DNA of 64,000 nt, from contig NC_091391.1 in assembly GCF_038502225.1 (NCBI RefSeq), forward strand, positions 6,847,420 to 6,911,419. Direction: 5' to 3'. Origin of the DNA: Cherax quadricarinatus. Lineage: Eukaryota > Arthropoda > Malacostraca > Decapoda > Parastacidae. The position numbers and the translations under genes were made by a program. Positions within the stretch are counted from its first letter, which is position 1, and each line of letters starts with the position of its first letter. This document shows, one piece after another, positions 1-11,314 of the stretch. Below the pieces are notes generated by a model. The model was not told where the DNA came from. It was given only the letters and a program-made list of their open reading frames with translations, and did no database searches.

Positions 1-350
1 GGCCACCCTGCCTTGGTGGGTCACCCTGCCTTGGTGGGTCACCCTGCCTTGGTGGGCCACCCTGCCTTGGTGGGCCACCCTGCCTTGGTGGGTCACCCTG
101 CCTTGGTGGGTCACCCTGCCTTGGTGGGCCACCCTGCCTTGGTGGGTCACCCTGCCTTGGTGGGCCACCCTGCCTTGGTGGGTCACCCTGCCTTGGTGGG
201 CCACCCTGCCTTGGTGGGTCACCCTGCCTTGGTGGGCCACCCTGCCTTGGTGGGCCACCCTGCCTTGGTGGGTCACCCTGCCTTGGTGGGTCACCCTGCC
301 TTGGTGGGTCACCCTGCTTTGGTAGGAAACGGCTGATGTGCTAAAAAATA
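1..350 (+). repeat. 18-bp minisatellite from a LINE 3' tail
   Basis: About 18 tandem copies of an 18-bp unit (CCACCCTGCCTTGGTGGG and variants joined by GGTC or GGCC), cut by the window edge. The array leaves through 'ggtaggaaacggctgatgtg', which is the sequence that follows this motif in the 3' tail of the LINE B copies in this window. It is therefore an expansion of the LINE tail. The open frame through it (repeating VGHPAL) exists only because 18 is a multiple of three. Confidence 0.93.
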
Positions 351-1333
351 TGCAGAATATGAGCTTAATTTCCAGCTTTGTTCCTTAGCACCGCACATCT
401 GTGTACAGTGACACCTAACTTTGTGCCCCTGATTCCATTACTCTCAAATTAATGTTTGTAGTAATGTTTTATAAAGAGAAAAGTAACTTGAAATTCTTTT
501 TTCAAAGCGGCAAATATCAAGTTGCTGCCAATAGTGTGCCAGCTACTAGATATCAATGGCAAAGTTTTCCCACAAAAATAATAAGATTAGCAAAGAATTT
601 AATTAGTGCAAGAAAGTTTGGAACAAAATGTTTGAAGTGGAATGACATTTTGAAACCTGGAAATGTGCAAAAAGGGGCAAAACTAGAGGTCAGCTTGACA
701 AGAATGCAACTGGGTCTACAGTCAGCTGAGAAGCCTACTCACCACAACAGCTAAGTGATGCTTCGTAAGGTATAAATTTGCTCTCTGCTATTAGTTAAAA
801 ATTTAACACCATGACAATGCAGTTTATGAGAGCTCAAAAGTAATTCTGTAATAATGTGATAGGTGGCACCCCTCCCCTCTTACCTTCCCTCCCAGCTATC
901 CTACACATTTCTTGCTGGCCTTTAATGCTAGCAGGTGGAGAGGTAACTCACCATAATGGATGGAAAAGTATTGTAGGAGATTTTAGATTTTGCCACTGAA
1001 GCAGCTAGTTTACTGTGCACCCTGTATCCATCCTGTGGACGGTAGTGCAAGAGCATTTGGATTCACATAAGGCCTAGGAAATGGGCCCTAAAAGGGTTTA
1101 CACGAGTGCATACATCTGGATTAATATCTACAGTTCACTTACGTTCACTTGCTTGATATATCTGGTATTTTATTTTCATTAATAAGATATCGTGACATAT
1201 CATATAGGTCATTATACTGTTCATCTCTATCTTCCTTAATAAATGATCAATTAAACACAGTGTTTAAGATAGCGACCATAGTGCTGGCCACATACTGTGT
1301 GTTTGGTTTGATCATCATCATCATCATCATCTG
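351..1333. other. unassigned intergenic/intronic DNA
   Basis: AT-rich single-copy-looking sequence. A 100-codon open frame at 452-754 shows no recognisable domain and no neighbouring splice context. A short (ATC)n run sits at 1311-1331. No other element recognised. Confidence 0.5.
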
Positions 1334-1488
1334 AGGGGTGTTAATGTTGCAGTTTAAAAACTGTAGTGTAAAGCACCCTTCTGGCAAGACAGTGATGGAG
1401 TGAATGATGGTGAAAGTTTTTCTTTTTCGGGCCACCCTGCCTCGGTGGGAATCGGCCAGTGTGATAATAATAAAATAAACTGTGTGTC
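1334..1488 (+). mobile_element. LINE B 3' tail fragment
   Basis: A 5'-truncated copy carrying only the end of the LINE 3' UTR: the 'gaggggtgttaatgttgcag' segment, the 'gtgatggagtgaatgatggt' segment, then the hairpin tail 'gggccaccctgcctcggtgg', ending in an AATAATAAAATAAA run. Same order and spacing as the complete LINE B tails at about 58.25 and 63.85 kb. Confidence 0.85.
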
Positions 1489-1856
1489 TGCTAAACTGCC
1501 AGAAGTACTGGTAACCAAATCTAAGTCTGGCAACTACAACATCAGTCAGTCTGTTCACATTGCAAGTTGCTCCATAAACATGCTTATCTTATGGAAAAGG
1601 TCAGGGCTGTTATTTTGTATCACATTCTTATTCCATGCACATGAGAGATTACAGGGTCATGGTGGGTCTTTAGCAGACCCCAATTGGTTAAATACTCTAG
1701 TTGTTTAGAATTTTAGTCACCATTTCATTGACAGGTTAACCAATACCAGTTAAGTAATGCATTGATGCATTAAATGAATTCGTTTTAAAATTTTAGTTAC
1801 TTTGCCATTGATATAATTGTTGGTCCCTTTTTGTATGGTAAGCCATAATACTGCCC

Positions 1857-1860
<4 letters not shown>
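1489..1860. other. unassigned intronic DNA
   Basis: No recognisable gene or repeat; ends in a C9-T run at 1852-1888 that abuts the next LINE remnant. Confidence 0.4.
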
Positions 1861-1880
<20 letters not shown>

Positions 1881-1890
<10 letters not shown>

Positions 1891-2785
1891 CTCTGTGGGC
1901 ATCTGCCAAGGCAGGGTGATCCAAAGAAGAAAATGCATCCTCCATTATTCATTCACTTACTTTCCAACCAGAAGTGTGCTAGAGTGCAGACACTGCACTT
2001 TCCACCTCCAAGATTCTTGTCTGGCTAACCAGTTTCTCAGAATTCCTTCATAAAAGTTATCTTACTCACACTCAATAGTATATCCATTACCACTTGTCTC
2101 CATTCACTCCTATGAAATATGCTCACACAAGTCTGTTGGATGATCAAGCCCCTAAAACTTGGACTCTCTTACCCCCTTCAACTATTCCTAGGATGACCCC
2201 TAACCTTCCTTCCTTCCACCCAGGATTCATATGCCTTCCTTGTTAAACTAACTCTCCATCCTCTACATATCCCAAACCACCTCCACAACCCCTCTTCAAC
2301 CCTCTGACTTGTACCCTTGGTGACCCCATATCACTTTTTAATTTGTACTGTTTTTTTTTTATTATTATTTTTTACTTGATATTCACACTACAAGTTGCTC
2401 TCAAACTTGGCACCTCAGCTGCCTCTTGCCGCTTTCTTTTTTATATCAGCATTCACGAGTTATTCCTCAGTACCCTTTTTTTTTTTCCCCTCCTAAGATA
2501 AATCTAGGAAATTTCCCCTTATCTTTTCTCTCTTCATTTTCTCCATTAACATAAAATCTTTTCTTTTCACATACTTCAGTTCTCCACTTCCCATACTCTC
2601 CCTGTCCCATGCATGAAACTACTACCTACCCTTTATGACTAATATTCAACAACTCTCCATCTTTCTGGTACCTCCACCTCCCAGTCTATCATCTCTTTTC
2701 TTTCTGCTAAGCCCATTTGCTCTTCAGGCTTAATCACCTTATTGATCTTTTTTCTTTTTTTTTTTTTACACAGGGTTTGACAAGG
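1881..2785 (-). mobile_element. degenerate LINE, minus strand
   Basis: Reverse-complement remnant of the same RTE-like LINE group. At 1890-2060 it has the decayed tail and 3' UTR, at 2090-2320 the codons for the C-terminal 'RAEEGLLRWFGH' region, and at 2500-2760 the linker upstream of the reverse transcriptase. Internal parts are missing or unrecognisable and every frame is broken, so this is an old copy. Edges approximate. Confidence 0.6.
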
Positions 2786-2789
2786 TTAA

Positions 2790-3848
2790 CCCTTTGACTG
2801 TCGAGGTCGTATATATACGTCTTACGAGGTACAGTGTTTGACGTATATATACTCATAAATTCTAGTGGCTTCAAATCAAGTGGGAGAAAGCTGGTAGGCC
2901 CACATGTGAGAGAATGGGTCTGTGTGGTCAGTGTGCACCATATAAAAAAAATCCTGGAGCACGCAGTGCATAATGAGAATAAAAAAAACTCGGACCGTTT
3001 TTTTTTTTTTATTAAAATGCCAACTTTGTGGTATATTTTTGTATAGTATTTATGGTTGTATTCTCGTTTTCATGGTCTCATTTGATAGAATGGAAAACAT
3101 CTTATAGAAATAGAGGTGATTTTGATTGATTTTACTATAAAAAGAACCTGGAAATGGAGCTCAAAGTAGTGGAAATGTTTGATTTTTGCCAATGTTCAAA
3201 AGTAAACAAATGATGCCATTGTCCAATAAATGTCCAACTAGCTATTCTAATATGCAGTCATGAATGGGTTTATGTTATTTATACAATTATTACAATATTC
3301 CAGTAGTCTGCATAATAGTAAGTCTTATTTTTTGTTTGAATAAAAATTCAAAATAGAAAGCAAGAGTAACATCAAAGGGGCCTGGAGACATGACTGATGA
3401 ACAAAGAAAATGTTATTTTAGAGCCAGGAATGTCTGCATTGTTCATTCTGAACCTTATTTTGAAATTGTCATATTTTTTCATTTTCGTGAAATTGGCCAA
3501 ATTGCAAATTTCTGACCACGTTATAGGGTAGTTGAAATCGGCAAATGGGCAGTTTCTTGTACTCAATTGAAAGAGCTTTGAGTTTGGTCTACTGGAGCAA
3601 TGGAATTAGCGGAAAATAGGGCTCAAAGTGGGCGAAATTGCCGATTTGTAAATATCGCCGGGGTCGCTAACTTCGCGAGAGCGTAGTTCCGTCAGTTTTC
3701 CATCAAATTTCGTGTTTTTGGTGTCATTATAATCGGGAAAAGATTTTCTATCATGTCATAAGAAAAAAAATTTTTTTTTTTTTTTTTTTTTTTAAATTTT
3801 GCGACGCCAGGAGACACTTCAGGATTGGGGCTTGCGACAGTCAAGGGG
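2790..3848 (-). mobile_element. TTAA-flanked piggyBac-type MITE (copy 1)
   Basis: Non-autonomous element of 1059 bp. The left end is TTAA then CCCTTTGACTGTCG; the right end is CGACAGTCAAGGGG then CTAA (one target-site base has decayed). The end bearing two 'gTATATATACGt' palindromes lies at the left, so the element is reversed relative to copies 5 to 7. The interior shares the family body ('ctcacatgtgggcctaccag' region, 'gaatttttattca' region). No transposase coding. Confidence 0.88.
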
Positions 3849-4445
3849 CTAAGGATCCCTAGCTTTATTGACAAGCTATTTACAGGTTAAGGATTCCTAA
3901 CTTTATTGGCAAGCTAAGAGCTGTTACCTACATCAGCTCATTTGAAAGCATTTTTATTGTTATGAGACATACAAGTAGGGAACAGGATGAAATTGGAGTC
4001 ATCTGTGGGCCAGCATTTTCATTTGATCAACTGACTTTATCTCGTTGACATCATTATGCTGTACGAATGTGTTCCATACTCGAGTCATCCTGGGTATATA
4101 TGATCACAGATGGAGTGATTTTTCTGGAGAAGGGTACAGCCAGAGTGAAGTTGCTGCTTTCTGCCCGTCTTGTGGCATAAAAGCTTGTTTCACGCTGTCC
4201 TCGAAGTGGATCCAAGTGTGGTACTTTGACAATATTGGTCTTGTACATAACAGTAAGGCCACCCACATCCCTCCTATGTTGAAGGCTCTGCTGAAATGAC
4301 AGATCTATCCAGGATGGGTCCAGGCGAGAGATGAGACGTCTTGCTCTGTTCTCTACTCTGTCAAGCAGTTGCAGATGAGAGGGGGGCAGGCAAACCAAGA
4401 AAGTGGAGCATACTCAAGGTGTGAGCGTACTTGTGCCTCGTACAG
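3849..4445 (-). mobile_element. jockey/CR1-like LINE C-terminal fragment
   Basis: The minus strand at 4054-4398 reads an uninterrupted 114-codon segment with the pattern LDRVENRARRLI, then a SLQHRRDVGGLTVMYK stretch. That is the usual region after the reverse transcriptase in jockey/CR1-type LINEs ('RVQ.RA.RLI...L..RR.V..L..LYK'). At 3852-3925 are two imperfect 37-bp tandem repeats ('aaggatccctagctttattg' type), plausible as the 3' tail repeat. This is a different lineage from LINEs A and B. 5'-truncated and inactive. Confidence 0.65.
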
Positions 4446-5170
4446 AATCTTGCAACCCCTACTGTTATTCTCCACAAAATTTGCTGATAAACTTGCCCAT
4501 TCTTTCATTGGCTCTCCCTTTTTTGCATTCCATCACCATTTTTTAACCTTCCTCTTCCTCTCCATGTACTCTACTTTCAGTCTATCATGTTTACATTGTA
4601 AAATCTTTTCATATGCTAATTTCTTCTCTCTTACCACCCTCTTTACTTCATCATTCCATCTGTCTGATGTTCTTCCCACCTGCACCTACCCTCCTATACC
4701 CACAAACTTGTGCTACATGCTTTAGTAATGCATTCTAAAATTTAACCCATACCTCTTCAACCACCACCTCATTTCTTGCACTTTCTCTAGCCCACATATC
4801 CCTCAATAGTTGCTGATAGCTTTCCTTAATTCATTCATTTTTACATCCCTCTTACCCACTGCTGCCAGTCTACTTGTACTCCATCTGCCCGTTACTCTTA
4901 CTGTCACGACCTTAAATGATCTGATTTTTCTGTTGCTCCTTTAAAAACGTGGACATTCTGAAATCTACCCATTAACCTTCTGTCTTATTCTCAAAATAAA
5001 TATTTTCTACTATCAAACTCTTTCTACACTTTGGTTAAGGACCCCTCATTTTCATTTACTCCTGGCACTAAAAACTTTACCACCCCATCTACAACTCTCA
5101 CTAGCATTAAGCTTTCCCACAGAAATAATCCTTTCACATGGCAGAAAATATCCTAAGTATTCACTTAAGA
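4446..5170 (-). mobile_element. degenerate LINE A/B-like remnant
   Basis: The reverse complement matches the endonuclease-to-RT linker of the intact LINE: codons like 'ERVGEMLSTNFVENKKKFW' are recognisable as 'cacaaaatttgctgataaac' at about 4478-4497. The DNA-binding linker and endonuclease C-terminal portions follow towards 5100. Many stops and indels. Right edge uncertain. Confidence 0.55.
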
Positions 5171-5501
5171 TCTGCCAAACTCGCTTACTCTTGTGCAACT
5201 CTTCTTAAGGTGCATACATGGCTGTATGTATAAAATTACTCATATTGTTATTCTCTTATTAATCTTAAACCCCTCCCTTCACCCATTCCGAGCCTGTACA
5301 CATTCCTATTTTTGTACATCCCTCCTGTAGAGCCATATGACCCTTAAGTTTAGCACTTACATTGATATTTGTTTATTATTATTATTATTATTATTATTCA
5401 TCCACATCACGATGGGCAATAGGTCAGATAGTGACAGTGTGCTCTTCTCCTTGTAACCCTGTATTCAAGAGTGACACCTCTCCATTCATAACAGTACTAT
5501 A

Positions 5502-5819
5502 CAGCCTCTCCTCACTTAGCAACATACTTGTTTGCCGACGACTCGGACTTAAGATGGGCTCTCTGACCAGTATGCATACCTAAATAATGTATATTAGAAC
5601 TGATTTCCTCTATTCTGTTTATTACAATAACAGTACATTACTGTATAAACATTTAAAAATATACCAGAAATGTTGTAAATGATGCAAAGGTGACAAAACA
5701 ATATCAAAGATGGTTGAAACAAATCCACTACCATTGTAGTGTGCTCCTCACTTAACGATGAATTCGTTTACCGATGTGGTTTTAGGAACGAAACTCCGTT
5801 GTTAAGTGAGGAGAGGCTG
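5502..5819. mobile_element. TA-flanked MITE, 318 bp
   Basis: Terminal inverted repeats CAGCCTCTCCTCACTTA (left) and TAAGTGAGGAGAGGCTG (right), flanked by TA on the left and a decayed TG on the right. No coding capacity. Layout and target suggest a pogo/mariner-type deletion derivative. A TTAT microsatellite lies just upstream at 5372-5398. Confidence 0.8.
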
Positions 5820-5827
5820 TGATTTAA

Positions 5828-8733
5828 CCCTTTCAGGGTCCAAGGCCAAAAACTGAAGTGGTGCTCCAGTGTCCAAGAAATTTTGAAAAAAAAAAAAAAA
5901 GTTTTTTTCTTACAGAATTAGAGAGTATATTTTTGTGAAGGTAATAAGACAAAAAAAAAAAATTCTGATCAGTACTTACCGAGATACAGTGCCAAGAAGT
6001 TTACCCAAAATGACCGAGTGGCGGCAACATCGACGAATTCCACATACGCACATTACTTTATTTAACGTTTTTTTTTGTAGTTTTTCTTTTCTTTTCTATT
6101 TTTTCTTCTTTTCCTACTAACATTTGGGGCCTGAGAGACCAATACTGTATATAATGTATATATATAAACTCTCTGTATTGAACACAATAACCGCACTAAA
6201 GTTATTACATTATTATTTACCACTGTTGTTTATTACAATAAACATGCACAAATCTTGTATAATACTAATGTTCTATCATATATTTACATATTTACAATCA
6301 CTGGACATGGTTTTAGAACTGCTGGAGCTTGTGGAACTCCTTGAAACAAGGCACCATGCACAGAGGCACCTTACATTCCTCGCACATAAACCGAGTGTCT
6401 TTGCATCTTTGTTGCCGTCGTTTTGTTTGTGCACAGACAATACATCTCTTCTGAGCAAATTTCTTCTTAGTTGCAGGAAGCTGTATTATGAAATGATCAC
6501 CTTCCCTCCTCAAACGCTTGGGTATATCCTGAGGAGTTTGAGGACCTTGTTGTATAGCAGGTGTTGTTACCTGGTACTTCATTATGAGTTGTCTGACAAC
6601 AGACAAACAAAATTCACCATATGGTGGTCTGTTGCCAGTCTTCATTTGGTACATATTATATGCATTGAGCATTGAAATGTCCATGAGATGGAAGAAAAGT
6701 TTCATGTACCACTTGTAACTCTTATGAACACAGTCAACAAAGCCAATTTGCATGTCACATTTGTCAACCAACTGCATGTTTTGTGTATAATCAATCACTG
6801 TCGCTGGTTTTCAAATATGTTCATTAGTTACTCGATCAACTTGGCCACTGTCTTGCATTTCGTTACGGTGAATGGTTGTCAACAATGTGACATCTTGTTT
6901 GTCATGCCACCGTAATGCCATAATGTCATTGGCAGTAAACACCTGCACGTCATCACCATGAGCACCTGCGTTGAACCTGGGCATGTTTACGATTAGAACG
7001 CACTGTGCCACACACATCTGTCTTGTTCACTCAAGAAATCACTGAGTAAAGGGCTTGTGTACCAGTTATCGGTATATAATGTATACCCCTTACCAAGATA
7101 AGGTGCCATCATGCTTCTCACTACGTCACCTGAGATACCCAATAACATCTTGGTATTTTTCAATGTTTTACATCCAGTGTATACAACAATATCCAGTACC
7201 AGGCCACTGTCACAGTCACAGAGTACAAACAGTTTTATACCAAAGCTTTTCCTCTTGCTCGGTATATACTGCTTGAATGACAGCCTACCTTTGAACAAAA
7301 TCAAAGACTCGTCAATTACAAGATTCTTGAATGGATAAAAGTGCATGTTGAATTTTTGTTTGAGATACATAAAAACATTTCTAATCTTGTATAACCTGTC
7401 ACTTCTGTCAGGCCTGGTTTTGTCAGAGAAGTGCAACATACGTAACAGTAAGATAAACCTGTTCACTGGGATGATTTCACTGAAGACCGGGGTAGAAATT
7501 AGCCGATCTGTGGACCAGTATGCTTTTATATTATGCTTATAGACATGAGGCATAAGCATTATTGTTGCAGAAAGCAAATACATTTCTGCAACAGTCGTCT
7601 CTTTCCACTGGTGTAGCCTTGACTGTGGTGAAATGATCGTATTTGCCATGGTGTACTCAAAATACTTGTTACTTTCCCTGACAATGGTTTCCATCAAGGG
7701 CTGGTCAAAGAATATTTCAAAAAATTCCAGTTCATTGGCCTTGGTTCCAAGGGGACAAGTAGGTAGAATTCCACTTTGAGAATCATCAAAGTGGTGGAGC
7801 TTGGGAACAAAATTGGGATTTTGCTGCCCATCCCAGATACGGTTTGCTGGTGGATACCGGACATCATAGGCTGGGTGTGCGGGTAGTTGTGGCTGTGGTG
7901 GGTTGGTGGCTGATGCTCCGCTTTGTCCTTCAACTGAGGAGTCAGCTGCATGGGTCCCAGCCTGGGCTGGCGAGTCACGCATGGCCGTGGCACTACCATC
8001 ACCACTACCACCATCTACTGATGCCTGTGGTCTATCCATGCCAAGTGTAGCCACATCATCCTCACTTTCACTGTCTATTCCTGGTGTAGGGACACGGGAT
8101 GTACTCCATCCTCTGGGCACTGCATAGGGTACACTACCCGAGCGCATGTGGTGGCGTACATACCGACGCTTCACTGGTGAATGTGTTTCCTTACTATAAC
8201 TACTCGAATGATCGTCAAGGGAAATAAAATCACAATCCACGTCACTATCATCATCATTACTGAAGTCAGAGGCCTGCCCACACGAAAATAATAGTTTTCT
8301 CTTGCGATGAGGAGTGCCCACACCAGAGGTAGAAGGTTGAGCATCATCAGGGTTTTCTGCGCTATTATTGATATCCTGGTCATTCCTTTCGGTCACTAAC
8401 TGATCAAAGCCAAAGAATTCGTCCCTAATTTCCACTTCCATCAGAGTCAGAACTATCAGATAGGAAGAGGAGAGTCCCAGTTTTCCTTGGAGTGAGAGCT
8501 GCCTTGCGAAGAGGCATGGTGAACAAAGGTAACTGAGCCAGCGTTCCCACAATGCTATGCGGGCGCCTAGAATTTTTGTTTATGGCGCACACCCACCACG
8601 CAGACCCGTTCTCTCACATGTAGGCCTATGAGTGTTTTCGCGCTAAATTTGACGCCGCTAGAATTTTGCCGTAGATCTACGGTTTGGACCCTGAATGTGA
8701 AGCCATAGATCTATGGGACAGACCCTGAAAGGG
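5828..8733 (-). mobile_element. piggyBac-like DNA transposon, decayed
   Basis: Complete element bounded by TTAA duplications (5824-5827 and 8734-8737) with 13-bp inverted ends CCCTTTCAGGGTC. It encodes one transposase on the minus strand, now broken. The end near 8590-8733 carries two subterminal repeats, 'cgtagatctacgg..ggaccctga' and 'catagatctatgg..agaccctga'. The first contains the perfect palindrome CGTAGATCTACG; the second is a decayed version. Its terminal 150 bp ('cagacccgttctctcacatg' region) are recognisably the same as in the MITE copies of this window, so it is the likely autonomous relative of that family. Confidence 0.93.
6313..8518 (-). pseudogene. piggyBac-type transposase pseudogene
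   Basis: DDE-type transposase that would cut and paste the element at TTAA sites. A long frame (8552-6993) carries an acidic Ser-rich N-terminal region, then the catalytic core with the first Asp in NLVIDESLILFKGR and the second in LYTDNWYTSP. The third Asp lies after a frame change, in ALRWHDKQDVTLLTTIH (6811-7017). The C-terminal Cys-rich zinc-binding domain (CIVC, CEECKVPLC) is at 6313-6460. Lesions: a frameshift near 7000-7020; a TGA at 6811-6813 inside the third segment; and probably a frameshift near 8430, because the most natural start (MPLRKAALTPRK, 8518) reads into a stop at the SDSSDSDGSGN acidic stretch while another frame continues with RDEFFGFDQL. All three catalytic Asp are still present, so decay is moderate. 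Confidence 0.9.
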
Positions 8734-8737
8734 TTAA

Positions 8738-9405
8738 TGTGCTATCTTACTGCTTGAGTTCAACATACATAAATGCATTACAAGTACAGTATTGAATGTT
8801 TATCATTATTAATGTTTACTCCAGCATCAGTTTGAAAATGTGTTGCTTATCTTGGCTACAGATATGTATTACTTTCTTAAAAACTCATCGTGAAATATTT
8901 ATATACCAGTACGGTATATACAGAATTTTGAATTAAGGAATAAGTGGTGAAAACACCATAGAAAGGAAAATGCCATGATAGGAATAAACTTGACTGCGTT
9001 TTGCTTTTTAACCCTTTCACTGTCTCTCGTGTAGATCTACATTGTTGATGCAAATGTCACTCGCGTAAACAAACAAAAATCAACAAACAAGCTTTATTTC
9101 TATGAAGTGGAGTACGTTACATTATACAATTAGGATAATTAACATGGAAACTACTATAGAAAACCCCTTATTATGCAAGGCATTTCAGGCAGCCTTAAAA
9201 CTAAATTATGGATGCTGGTATATGAGAATATGAATAATTAGTTTATAAAGGAGGTCTTCAGTAATTCAATAAAAAATTCTCATTAATGATACATAAAGAT
9301 GAAGTTATATACTTGAGTTGAAGGAATGATGGAACAAGAACATGGACAATATTGCATGATATACCTGTGATGAGTTCTGAGAGTTTTTCTATTCCATGAG
9401 CTTGT
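8738..9405. other. intronic DNA with a solo TTAA-type end
   Basis: Mostly unassigned. At 9008-9011 a TTAA is followed by CCCTTTCACTGTC and a 'gtagatctac' palindrome, the layout of a piggyBac-family end, but no partner end is visible downstream. It is probably a truncated copy. Confidence 0.45.
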
Positions 9406-9490
9406 TCATGAGTCAGGCTTGTCTGGTCAACCAGGCTGTTGCTGGCCCACAGAGCCACTGCAACCTGGTTGATCCAGCACGCCATTCAGC
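9406..9490. repeat. short dispersed repeat fragment
   Basis: The 'ggtcaaccaggctgttgctg ... cctggttgatccagcac' segment recurs in decayed form at about 17340-17430. From memory it belongs to a highly abundant crustacean interspersed repeat; a second part of that repeat ('ggggtcaatgcccccctggc') may be present at about 10335-10380. Confidence 0.5.
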
Positions 9491-9949
9491 ATAAATTATT
9501 GTCAGGATCACATTAAGGTACGGAGGTGTTTTTCAGCAGTAGCTTTGAAGTGACTGGCAGATAGAGACTTGGGAATCTTCAGGCAGAGTTCCAGATTTTA
9601 GGCCCTTTTAGGCACTGAATTTTTTCACAGGTTGAGATCAGTATGAGGAGTATCGTAGAGATTTTTGTTTCTTAGTATTATGCCTATGAATTTTGTTATA
9701 ACTATCAAGAAAGAGTTTTCAGGGCAGGATTGGTATCAGAATTGATTGTTCTGTATATGTAGTATTCACAGTAGTATGAGTGAATTTTATGTACTACATA
9801 TATTAAGTACATTTAGATTTTTGAAGATTGGGGGAGTGTGTTGTCTAGCACTAGACTGAGTGATCATTCATACAGCCACTTTTTGTGTTATTGGCCTAAG
9901 GTGATTTACTGTAGTGGATCCCTAGGCACAAGTAGCGTAGGTGAGAAAG

Positions 9950-10130
9950 AAAAAAGGGACAATACCATAACGGGAATAATACACAAATAATCCACACACA
10001 TAGAGAGATGCTTGTGACAATGTTTCAGCCGAACTTGGACCATTTACAAGTTAAACTAATACACGAATGTGAGGGAGCCAGTCATGAGCTTCTTTCTCCT
10101 GTGTGCAGGTTATTTGTGTAGCATAGGTGA
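9950..10130. repeat. Penelope-terminus-like inverted repeat
   Basis: The left arm 'acacaaataatccacacaca', followed by 'gacaatgtttcagccgaact' and 'tggaccatttacaag', is answered on the right by 'ctcctgtgtgcaggttattt'. It is one of a class of short inverted repeats in this window sharing the 'GGTCCAAGTCGGACCGAAAC' theme, here decayed. Confidence 0.55.
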
Positions 10131-11055
10131 GGTAAGGATAGATAAGAGAGTAGTGTAATGTAAGTAGTGCTGCTTGAGGAACATAATAATATATGTTGAA
10201 GTGGTTCCCATTTGATTCAGATAAATTTTTTATATGCTGAATGCTGATATGTGTTTTAAGAACAGCGCCCTCAAATAGCTTAGTGGTAAATTTTGTACTT
10301 AACATTAGAGAATGGATCTACCTGGAGAGGGTTTCAGGGGTCAATGCCCCCCTGGCCCAGTTTAAGACCAGGCCATTGGCAGTTGTGTACAGAGTAACAT
10401 ATTCTGCCTCACGTGGTGCATGATGGAAAAAAACAAACATTCGATCTTGTGTTTGGTTGAAAATAGCAGATTTGATGCTTTTTCTAGGATAGTTTTTATA
10501 GTTTTATTGGCTGTTTATTGGTATCAGTTGATAGAATGGAAGACATACTAGTGAAGTAGAGATGAATTTAGTTGGTTTCAGGACCAAAAGTAGCTTGAAA
10601 TTGGGCTAAAAGTGGCAGAAATATTTGATTTTTTGTCTAACTACCTAAGGATGATTCGCCAAGTTATCATACAGTATTTGATGCATTACCTCGGTCAGAT
10701 CGTGAATGTAAATTGCAAACAATAATGGGCCTGAAACTGATGCAATAGGATACTTTACCTCGCTTGTATTGCTGTTTGCATTTCCCTTTCAAAAATGAAA
10801 TTTCTTAAATATTGCATTTTCCAAATTGATCTTTCAGGAAGAGTTCTATCAAGCTTGCTAAATAAATGCAGTCTGACAATCCATTTTCCTCCTGAATACT
10901 CATTACTGTGTTAATCATAAAAATTGTTTCCAAGATTGTTCTTATGCATTGGAAGGGAAATATTAAAATTATTCATGCATTTGCAATATAAATAGTACTT
11001 ATGTATTTGGTATGTTGAAAATCCTGCAGTGATTACTCGTCTGTACATAAGAAAG
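10131..11055. other. unassigned intronic DNA
   Basis: Apart from the 10335-10380 repeat fragment noted at 9406-9490, I see no gene or element here. The sequence at 10435-10640 loosely resembles the MITE interior ('gatagaatggaagacatac') and may be a decayed MITE piece. Confidence 0.35.
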
Positions 11056-11215
11056 GTTATACGTACACACATAACTCGCATGTAGGAAAAAGGATCTTAT
11101 GACAATATTTTCAGTCTGAGTTGGACGATTAACTAATAAGTGGTCCAAGTCAGACCAAAACATTGTCATAAACTTTCTCCTATGTGCAGGTTTTTGTGCT
11201 CCAGTCATGGTATTG
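11056..11215. repeat. Penelope-terminus-like inverted repeat
   Basis: Imperfect inverted repeat. Left arm: 'catgtaggaaaaaggatctt' then 'atgacaatattttcagtctg'. Right arm: 'gtggtccaagtcagaccaaa' then 'acattgtcataaactttctc'. Same family as 14201-14377 and 47976-48070. Confidence 0.6.
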
Positions 11216-11314
11216 TGCCTTTTTATTCTAAATAAAGATTAAGTAGTGGGGATAGTGGCCAAGTCCCTATAAAGTAAAGTAGGGCCTATGGTAGCTACTG
11301 AAACTGATGCTTAA

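Noticed and set aside
1..350. CRISPR-like array
   Set aside because: Units are directly contiguous 18-mers without unique spacers, and the sequence is eukaryotic LINE tail.
452..754. 100-codon open frame as a host gene or an upstream CARM1 exon
   Set aside because: No similarity to the CARM1 N-terminus, no splice sites at sensible positions, no recognisable domain.
6993..8552. piggyBac frame as a domesticated host gene
   Set aside because: It lies inside intact transposon ends with TTAA duplications and has a frameshift and an internal stop, so a decayed transposon is the simpler reading.
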